Assembly: GCA_016838945.1 (NCBI GenBank)
Contig: JADLKP010000093.1
Location: 1 to 8,630, forward strand
Direction: 5' to 3'
Source of the DNA: Methanobrevibacter sp.
GTDB lineage: Archaea; Methanobacteriota; Methanobacteria; Methanobacteriales; Methanobacteriaceae
Length of the DNA: 8,630 nt
Position 1 is the stretch's first letter. Each line of letters begins with the position of its first letter. Shown in pieces: positions 1 to 4,349 of this stretch. Made by a program: the position numbers and the translations under genes. The notes below the pieces were generated by a model. It was given only the letters and a program-made list of their open reading frames with translations. It was not told where the DNA came from and did not search any database.

Positions 1-16
1 AATTTATAAATAAAAT

Positions 17-50
17 AAAAAAAAATAATTAAGCCAAAAAAGCTTAATTA
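17..50 (-). terminator. Hairpin plus T9 terminator after the DUF2193-type gene
   Basis: Twenty-seven bases after the stop codon the transcript can form a perfect 9-bp stem. The arms are 42-50 and 26-34 (TAATTAAGC and its complement) and the loop is 7 bases. Nine consecutive T follow on the minus strand (17-25), then further T-rich sequence to the window edge. This is the textbook intrinsic terminator layout. Archaea mainly need only the T tract, so the hairpin may be helpful rather than essential. Confidence 0.8.
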
Positions 51-77
51 AATTCTCAAATCTATTTTAAATCAGAC

Positions 78-1574
78 TTATACAGATTCTTTCCATTGAC
101 AGTACTCATGTTTTGCATCAATGATACAAGAAGCACAGTTTTTACATCCTCTTACTGGAGAGCCAGGAACTTCTTTGTTAAGTGCAATGATGTTGGTCAT
201 CATTGTAGCGGTTACAGGTTCAGGAGTAAGTAAACATGGGTAGTCTGCAAGTCTCATTAATGAAGAGAATCTTACTGTAATACCACAAGCAGGATAAGTA
301 TATCTTTGTGGGTTCATAAGAACTTCATTGTGAGTGATTGCTCCTAAGTCAACAGCAAATCCATTGACTTTTGGTACGAGATCAATTTTTGCACTGCTTC
401 TTGCTTTTCTTGCAGCGCTAATGTAAGTTGAACCTCTATGAATCATGTCCATAAAGTCACAGTTGTGTAATTCTGCTGCTGCACCTCTGGTAGGATATTG
501 CTGTACATAGTTGTGGAATCTTTTGGTTAATAAATCTACAACCATAGTGGAATTGAATCCGTCTAATTCAAGAATGTATTCAGTTGCACATGCAGTGGAA
601 CCGGTTGCTAAGTTTAAAACTTGTGAAGGGTGCATGAATTTACCTATATTGTCTTTTAAGGAAGCTTCCATGACTTTAGCGGTTGCTTGAATAATAGCTA
701 ATGTAACGTCATCCTTACACATGTTATAGCTTGCTTGACCAATGTGGTGACCAATATCACCAACACAGTATGCTGGTACGGTAACAATGTTACCATAATG
801 TACACCATCATCCATAGCAGCCTTAACAACACTTCTCATTTCTTTTTTGTATCCTTCCATAAATTCTCTAACATCAAAGGAGGAGTGTCCTGCATCATCC
901 ATCAATTTACCTTGAGCTTCTACAGGTTCCTTATAAATCATTTGCATTGATTCAACTTCTTTTGCAGCTGCTTCTGCAGCAGATGCACCGTTTTCAATTG
1001 CATGAGCAAATGAATCACCAATACCATAGGAAGTGTTCATACCCCATGATTTTGCAGAAAGAATAGCTTGCTTATGCATAACAGGAATATGAATGGTTTT
1101 TAAGATTTGGTTTACTACATTGGAAGTACTTCCAGGCATCAAAGCAAAGTCCACTACACATGTAGGTCCATAGAACCCACCGTAACGGCGGACTGATTCT
1201 TTTGTAATCAATGTTTCACTATCAGCAATAGCTTGGATAAATGTAGCCATGCTGTCTGCAAATTCACCATCTTCCTCACATAAGATTTCAAGTATAGGAG
1301 GGGTTTGGTAATGTTCAATAAATGGATCATCTTCTGGTCTGATGGTTTCAGCTACAGAAGTCAATACTTTATAATGGCTTTCTACAGATTTTTTGTGAAG
1401 GTCAATTACAGATTTTGCTTGACCATCTGCACAGGTCATGCCTGCTACAGCATCTGCATAAGGTTTTGCATCTGTAATCTTAAAGTCGTTGTATCTATTT
1501 GCACTAATTACATCAACATCTGCCTGAAGGGCAGCTACTGATTCATTAATCATTTTTTCATATAATTCATTCAT
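78..1574 (-). CDS. DUF2193-type conserved methanogen protein, function unknown
   Basis: A 498-residue protein that I recognise with moderate confidence as DUF2193, a family of uncharacterised archaeal, mainly methanogen, proteins of about this length. It has no signal peptide and no membrane segment, so it is probably cytosolic. It is rich in Cys (13) and His. A GDIGHHIG stretch lies at 272-279 and further Cys at 139, 270, 286, 329, 372, 430 and 447. The tail carries C477-x2-C480-x2-C483-x8-C492, which could hold a metal or Fe-S cluster (inference). The spacing is not the CxxxCxxC of radical SAM enzymes. The middle is Ala/Met-rich and looks helical. The start at 1574 is supported by GGTG at 1581-1584, six bases upstream. 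The gene stands alone after a 447-base gap downstream of metK, and its GC content resembles metK rather than the glycosyltransferase genes. No catalytic function can be named from the sequence. Confidence 0.8.
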   Translation of the reverse strand: MNELYEKMINESVAALQADVDVISANRYNDFKITDAKPYADAVAGMTCADGQAKSVIDLHKKSVESHYKVLTSVAETIRPEDDPFIEHYQTPPILEILCEEDGEFADSMATFIQAIADSETLITKESVRRYGGFYGPTCVVDFALMPGSTSNVVNQILKTIHIPVMHKQAILSAKSWGMNTSYGIGDSFAHAIENGASAAEAAAKEVESMQMIYKEPVEAQGKLMDDAGHSSFDVREFMEGYKKEMRSVVKAAMDDGVHYGNIVTVPAYCVGDIGHHIGQASYNMCKDDVTLAIIQATAKVMEASLKDNIGKFMHPSQVLNLATGSTACATEYILELDGFNSTMVVDLLTKRFHNYVQQYPTRGAAAELHNCDFMDMIHRGSTYISAARKARSSAKIDLVPKVNGFAVDLGAITHNEVLMNPQRYTYPACGITVRFSSLMRLADYPCLLTPEPVTATMMTNIIALNKEVPGSPVRGCKNCASCIIDAKHEYCQWKESV

Positions 1575-1580
1575 TCATAA

Positions 1581-1584
1581 CACC
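1581..1584 (-). promoter_or_regulatory. Ribosome-binding site of the DUF2193-type gene
   Basis: GGTG (inside GTGGTG, 1586-1581) is followed by six bases and the ATG at 1574. This is close to the 5-base spacing used by metK and both glycosyltransferase genes. Three ATGs overlap here every four bases (1578, 1574, 1570). Only the one at 1574 opens the long frame, so the spacing decides the start. Confidence 0.7.
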
Positions 1585-1625
1585 ACATTATATAAAAAAT
1601 TCAACCGTTAATGTTTATTTTATTT

Positions 1626-1734
1626 TAAAATGTTAAATCAAATTAGTTTATTCTAAAAGGTTAAATTAAATTAATTAATTTAAAAGGTTAAATTAAATTA
1701 ATTCATTCAATATGTTAAATTAAAATAAACGTTT
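1626..1734. repeat. Four tandem units of about 27 bp upstream of the DUF2193-type gene
   Basis: Units begin at 1626 (28 bases), 1654, 1681 and 1708 (27 bases each). Units 2 and 3 match at 26 of 27 positions, with the core AAGGTTAAATTAAATTAATT. Units 1 and 4 keep GTTAAAT-AAA-TA but drift elsewhere. A more degenerate GTTAA copy sits in register at about 1601-1625. On the coding (minus) strand the core reads AATTAATTTAATTTAACC. The position 50-160 bases before the start codon fits operator-like iterons or a leader element, but chance amplification of AT-rich DNA is also possible. Confidence 0.7.
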
Positions 1735-1742
1735 AAGATTAA

Positions 1743-1843
1743 GATTATATTAAAAAAATAGATTAAAAATATGTAAATTAAATAAAAATAAAAATTTATC
1801 TTTATTTTAATGAAATATTGAATAAAAATCTATTAATATAATC
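1743..1843. repeat. Inverted repeat spanning 101 bases
   Basis: The arm at 1827-1843 is the reverse complement of GATTATATTAATAGATT. The arm at 1743-1764 is the same sequence with five extra A inserted after GATTATATTAA. The spacer contains a second, nested A-rich/T-rich pair (AAAATAAA near 1784-1791 and TTTATTTT near 1800-1808). The whole could fold as an imperfect long stem-loop in RNA. No transposase or clear target-site duplication is seen. Confidence 0.5.
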
Positions 1844-1873
1844 TTCTCTTATATTATAATTAATAATAATAAA

Positions 1874-1882
1874 TATATAAAT
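1874..1882 (-). promoter_or_regulatory. Candidate TATA box between metK and the DUF2193-type gene
   Basis: The minus strand reads ATTTATATA, containing the archaeal consensus TTTATATA, with a purine-containing stretch upstream (TTTCAATAG). Transcription would start near 1850 and run through the inverted repeat and tandem units into the DUF2193-type gene. In DNA this AT-rich such a box can arise by chance. Confidence 0.35.
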
Positions 1883-1970
1883 CTATTGAAATTATTTTCA
1901 AATATGCTTGAAATGACTGTTTATGTAAAATTAAAAAAAGAAGAATGAAAATAAAAAAATGAATATCCTT

Positions 1971-2016
1971 AAAAAAAAATTAAAAAAAAAGTTGAAACTT
2001 CAAAAATGAAGTCTCA
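1971..2016 (-). terminator. Hairpin plus double T9 terminator of metK
   Basis: Starting 5 bases after the metK stop, the transcript can form a 9-bp stem between 2016-2008 and 2001-1993, with one G-U wobble and a 6-base loop. Two runs of nine T follow (1990-1982 and 1979-1971) separated by AA. This is a complete bacterial-style intrinsic terminator, and also a strong T-tract terminator by archaeal rules. Confidence 0.85.
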
Positions 2017-2021
2017 TGATT

Positions 2022-3194
2022 CTATTCAGCAATGTATTTCTTTAAGTCTTCAGCCTTATCTGTTTTTTCCCATGGAAGACCTTCAACACCAAAATGACCG
2101 TATTTAGCGGTTTGCTTATATTTGGTGGATCTTAAGTTTAAGGTTTCGATGATTCCATCAGGAGTTAACTTAAAGTTTTCACGAACAATCTCTTCCATGC
2201 TTTTAGTGGTTTCCACACCAGTTCCGAAAGTGTCAACCATTACGGAAGTTGGCTCAGCAACACCTATTGCATAGGAGACTTGAATTTCACATTTTTCAGC
2301 AAGTCCACTTGCTACAATATTCTTAGCAATGTATCTTGCCATATAGCATGCACTTCTATCCACTTTAGTGCAGTCCTTACCGGAAAATGCTCCACCACCG
2401 TGTCTTGCATATCCTCCGTAGGTGTCTACAATGATCTTACGACCGGTCAATCCTGCATCACCATGAGGACCGCCGATTTCAAATACACCAGTAGGGTTGA
2501 TGTGCTCTTTTGTATTTTCATTCATCAATTCCTGTGGGATAACTGCCTTGAAGAGCTTTTCACGAATATCCTCTTTAAGCTGCTCTTGATTCTGTGACAT
2601 GGTCTCATCATGCTGGGTTGAAAGGACAATTGCATCCAATGAAATTGGATTTCCTTCATTATCATAGTTTACAGAAACTTGTGCCTTACCATCAGGTCTT
2701 AAATATGGGATTTCTCCAGATTCTCTTAATTGTGTTAATTTATTTGTAAGCTTGCGTGCTAAATCAATTGGAAAAGGCATCAAAGATTCGGTTTCATTGG
2801 TTGCAAAACCAAACATCATACCTTGGTCTCCAGCTCCACTTTCTTCACCTTCACGGTCCACTCCTTGTTTAATGTCTGGAGACTGGGCATGGAGTAAACT
2901 AACTACTTCACAATTATGACCATCAAATTTTAATTCCGGATTGTCATATCCAATTTCAATAATAGTGTCTCTAATGATTTTTTCAATATCTGCCCTAGTG
3001 ATGTCAGCAGTTGATGTAACCTCACCGAACACTAAACAGAAATCAGTTGTAACACTAGTTTCACATGCAACGTGGGCATTAGGATCCTTTTCCATATATG
3101 CATCTAAAATTGCATCGGAGATAATGTCTGCAACTTTATCAGGATGCCCTTGGGTTACTGATTCGGATGTGAATGTTTTATATATTTCACTCAT
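2022..3194 (-). CDS. metK: S-adenosylmethionine synthetase, bacterial-type MetK
   Basis: Methionine adenosyltransferase makes S-adenosylmethionine from methionine and ATP, releasing phosphate and pyrophosphate. It supplies methyl groups and radical SAM chemistry in the cytosol. At 390 residues it has the usual length of the bacterial family. Signatures in order: GHPDK at 16-20 (ATP binding), GAGDQGMMFGFA at 120-131, INPTG and GGPHGDAG before the centre of the C-terminal half, GGGAFSGKD at 266-274 (phosphate-binding loop), KVDRSACY just after it, and a GHFGxxxLPWEKTD tail. The bacterial consensus KDPxKVDRSAAY reads KDCTKVDRSACY here, a variant I recall from Firmicutes. The start at 3194 is fixed by GGTG five bases upstream. 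Most archaea carry an unrelated-looking archaeal MAT instead, so lateral acquisition by this lineage is likely (inference). Its own promoter region and terminator suggest a single-gene unit. Confidence 0.97.
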   Translation of the reverse strand: MSEIYKTFTSESVTQGHPDKVADIISDAILDAYMEKDPNAHVACETSVTTDFCLVFGEVTSTADITRADIEKIIRDTIIEIGYDNPELKFDGHNCEVVSLLHAQSPDIKQGVDREGEESGAGDQGMMFGFATNETESLMPFPIDLARKLTNKLTQLRESGEIPYLRPDGKAQVSVNYDNEGNPISLDAIVLSTQHDETMSQNQEQLKEDIREKLFKAVIPQELMNENTKEHINPTGVFEIGGPHGDAGLTGRKIIVDTYGGYARHGGGAFSGKDCTKVDRSACYMARYIAKNIVASGLAEKCEIQVSYAIGVAEPTSVMVDTFGTGVETTKSMEEIVRENFKLTPDGIIETLNLRSTKYKQTAKYGHFGVEGLPWEKTDKAEDLKKYIAE

Positions 3195-3199
3195 AATTT

Positions 3200-3203
3200 C
3201 ACC
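3200..3203 (-). promoter_or_regulatory. metK ribosome-binding site
   Basis: GGTG lies five bases before the metK ATG, the same sequence and spacing as the two glycosyltransferase genes. It matches the 3' tail of methanogen 16S rRNA. Confidence 0.75.
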
Positions 3204-3308
3204 ATAATAAATAATTTATAAATATAATTGTATTAAAAAAGAATTCTGAAAAATCTTAAAAATATTGAATATTAGTAGAAATTTCATCTTTTTGATATTT
3301 TTCATACC

Positions 3309-3318
3309 TTATATATTA
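3309..3318 (-). promoter_or_regulatory. Candidate TATA box of metK
   Basis: The minus strand reads TAATATATAA. It lies just downstream of the 20-base palindrome. Transcription would start around 3285-3290, giving a leader of about 90 bases. A closer TTTATAAA (about 3214-3221) would place the transcript start on the ribosome-binding site, so it is less likely. Confidence 0.35.
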
Positions 3319-3325
3319 ATTTTAG

Positions 3326-3345
3326 ACTTTATTATATAATAAAGT
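3326..3345. promoter_or_regulatory. Perfect 20-bp palindrome upstream of metK, possible operator
   Basis: The half-site ACTTTATTAT is followed directly by its exact reverse complement. The palindrome includes a C/G pair, so it is not only an A/T run, and symmetry ends exactly at 3326 and 3345. It sits immediately upstream of the candidate metK TATA box, where a dimeric regulator could act. The centre itself (TTATATAA) could instead be a TATA box readable on both strands. A chance palindrome in 80% AT DNA cannot be excluded. Confidence 0.4.
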
Positions 3346-3506
3346 TTACTATAAAAATCATAAAATTAATACCAATAAAGAATAAACTATGAAAAAAACA
3401 TATAATCCATTAAAAAGAAATAAAAATAGGATTGGACTAAATCGTATTTATAATATTTAGGATATACTCAAATTGATAAAAAAATCAATATAAATTAAAT
3501 GTTACT

Positions 3507-3526
3507 TAAAAATCAAAAAAGAAAAG
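3507..3526 (-). terminator. Poly-T termination tract after upp
   Basis: Eight bases after the upp stop the minus strand runs TCTTTTCTTTTTTGATTTTT, with no strong hairpin before it. T-rich tracts of this kind are sufficient for termination by archaeal RNA polymerase. Confidence 0.6.
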
Positions 3527-3533
3527 ATTGAAT

Positions 3534-4160
3534 CTATTTTGTACCAAATATCCTATCTCCTGCATCACCGAGACCCGGAGTGATATATTTGTTAGCATTC
3601 AATCCTTTATCCACTACTGCACAGTAGATTTGAACATCCGGATGATGAGTTTCGATAACCTCAATTCCTTCAGGTGCAGCAACTATACATAAGAATTTTA
3701 TATGCTTAACACCATCATCCTTAAGCTTTTCAATAGTTGCAAGAACACTTCCTCCAGTTGCAAGCATAGGATCAACAATCATTGCGACCTTATCTTCAAT
3801 GTTTTCAGGAACCTTATAATAATATTCAACAGGCAAGTATGACTCTTCATCACGATAAAGACCAATATGACCTACTTTAGCATTTGGCATCACATCAATG
3901 ATACCATTCACCATACCTAAGCCTGCCCTTAAGATAGGGATAACAGCATAATTGTCTTCACGAACCTTACCAGTTTTCATTTTAGCTATTGGAGTTTCTA
4001 TTTCCACTTCTTCAAGTCTGGCATCCCTTGTAGCTTCATAACACAATAAAGCAGCTATTTCAGTAACTACTTCCCTAAACTTTTTAGTGCTTGTATTTTC
4101 ATCTCTTAAAATAGTTAATTTATGAGTTATTAATGGATGATTTAAAACATATTCATTCAT
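3534..4160 (-). CDS. upp: Uracil phosphoribosyltransferase, bacterial-type
   Basis: Salvages uracil by joining it to PRPP to give UMP and pyrophosphate, in the cytosol. The 208 residues match the family's normal length and the sequence aligns from end to end from memory. It has the N-terminal HPLITHKLTILRDENT segment, ETPIAKMKTG (56-64), ILRAGLGM (76-83), KVGHIGLYRDE (95-105), the PRPP-binding loop VDPMLATGGS (129-138), AAPEGIE (161-167), and the uracil-binding C-terminus ITPGLGDAGDRIFGTK (193-208). It resembles Firmicute Upp closely. The start is set by a strong AGAGGAGAT five bases upstream. It is the first gene after the glycosyltransferase unit and separated from it by 189 bases, so probably has its own promoter. 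No uracil permease gene adjoins it here. Bacterial-type Upp also occurs in some methanogens, so transfer is possible but less striking than for metK. Confidence 0.95.
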   Translation of the reverse strand: MNEYVLNHPLITHKLTILRDENTSTKKFREVVTEIAALLCYEATRDARLEEVEIETPIAKMKTGKVREDNYAVIPILRAGLGMVNGIIDVMPNAKVGHIGLYRDEESYLPVEYYYKVPENIEDKVAMIVDPMLATGGSVLATIEKLKDDGVKHIKFLCIVAAPEGIEVIETHHPDVQIYCAVVDKGLNANKYITPGLGDAGDRIFGTK

Positions 4161-4165
4161 ATTTT

Positions 4166-4174
4166 ATCTCCTCT
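4166..4174 (-). promoter_or_regulatory. upp ribosome-binding site (AGAGGAGAT)
   Basis: This is a long bacterial-looking Shine-Dalgarno element with five bases to the ATG. The other four genes use GGTG, which pairs with the other half of the same anti-Shine-Dalgarno tail. When aligned on that tail the start codon falls within about one base of the same position. Confidence 0.8.
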
Positions 4175-4195
4175 AAAAAGATTATTTTTTTTAAT

Positions 4196-4203
4196 AATAT
4201 ATT
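4196..4203 (-). promoter_or_regulatory. Candidate TATA box of upp
   Basis: AATATATT on the minus strand, 36-43 bases before the upp ATG. It would place the transcript start around 4174-4178, just before the ribosome-binding site. An alternative box (TTATTATAAAA, near 4245-4255) would give a leader of about 60 bases. Confidence 0.3.
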
Positions 4204-4297
4204 GGTGTAATTAAGTTAAATAAGTTATTATTCAAATGATTATTTTATAATAATAATTTCAACTAGAAAAACTAGATAAAAAAATATTCAAAAGATT

Positions 4298-4334
4298 AAA
4301 AAATAAGAAAAGAATAAGAAAAAATAATAAAAAA
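4298..4334 (-). terminator. T-rich tracts ending the glycosyltransferase unit
   Basis: Starting 15 bases after the stop, the minus strand has three runs of six T (4334-4329, 4324-4319, 4303-4298) within almost pure T/A sequence, with no stable hairpin. This is consistent with archaeal T-tract termination. Confidence 0.5.
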
Positions 4335-4349
4335 GAGAATATTGATCAA

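Larger units (their letters stand above)
1575..2021. other. 447-base AT-rich gap between metK and the DUF2193-type gene
   Basis: No open reading frame of credible composition and no tRNA-like or GC-rich structured RNA is visible. Going with transcription it holds the metK terminator (2016-1971), a TATA-like box (1882-1874), an inverted-repeat structure (1843-1743), tandem units of about 27 bases (1734-1626) and the GGTG ribosome-binding site (1584-1581). If the TATA-like box is real, the downstream gene has a leader of roughly 280 bases, or the gap encodes a short non-coding RNA. Both are inferences. Confidence 0.6.
3195..3533. other. 339-base gap between upp and metK
   Basis: No gene is visible. 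On the minus strand it begins with the upp poly-T end signal (3526-3507). Then come a weak 6-bp stem-loop (3472-3489), AT-rich sequence without obvious structure, the 20-base palindrome (3326-3345), a TATA-like box (3318-3309), a leader of about 100 bases and the metK ribosome-binding site. I see no GC-rich conserved fold such as a SAM riboswitch in the leader. Confidence 0.6.

Noticed and set aside
78..143. Radical SAM or ferredoxin cluster motif in the DUF2193-type C-terminus
   Set aside because: The spacing CX2CX2CX8C differs from CX3CX2C (radical SAM) and from the ferredoxin CX2CX2CX3CP pattern.
735..950. Plus-strand open frames inside the DUF2193-type gene (also 1305-1541)
   Set aside because: They lie antisense to a well-supported gene, lack ribosome-binding sites and give products without recognisable domains.
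1588..1599. TTTTTTATATAA as the promoter of the DUF2193-type gene
   Set aside because: It is only 14-25 bases before the ATG, so transcription would begin at or beyond the ribosome-binding site and start codon.
1626..1734. CRISPR array
   Set aside because: The units abut with no unique spacers, and no cas gene is present.
1743..1843. Miniature inverted-repeat transposable element
   Set aside because: The arms differ by a 5-base insertion, no target-site duplication is visible, and no second copy occurs in the window.
2280..3207. Plus-strand open frames opposite metK (2280-2597 and 2941-3207)
   Set aside because: Mirror frames of a highly conserved gene; they have no start signals or family likeness.
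3195..3310. SAM riboswitch in the metK leader
   Set aside because: The leader is nearly all A/T with no GC-rich helices or known SAM-riboswitch motifs.
3472..3489. Stem-loop ATTGAT-A6-ATCAAT as the upp terminator
   Set aside because: Only a 6-bp AT-rich stem with no T run after it on the minus strand; the T tract at 3526-3507 comes first.
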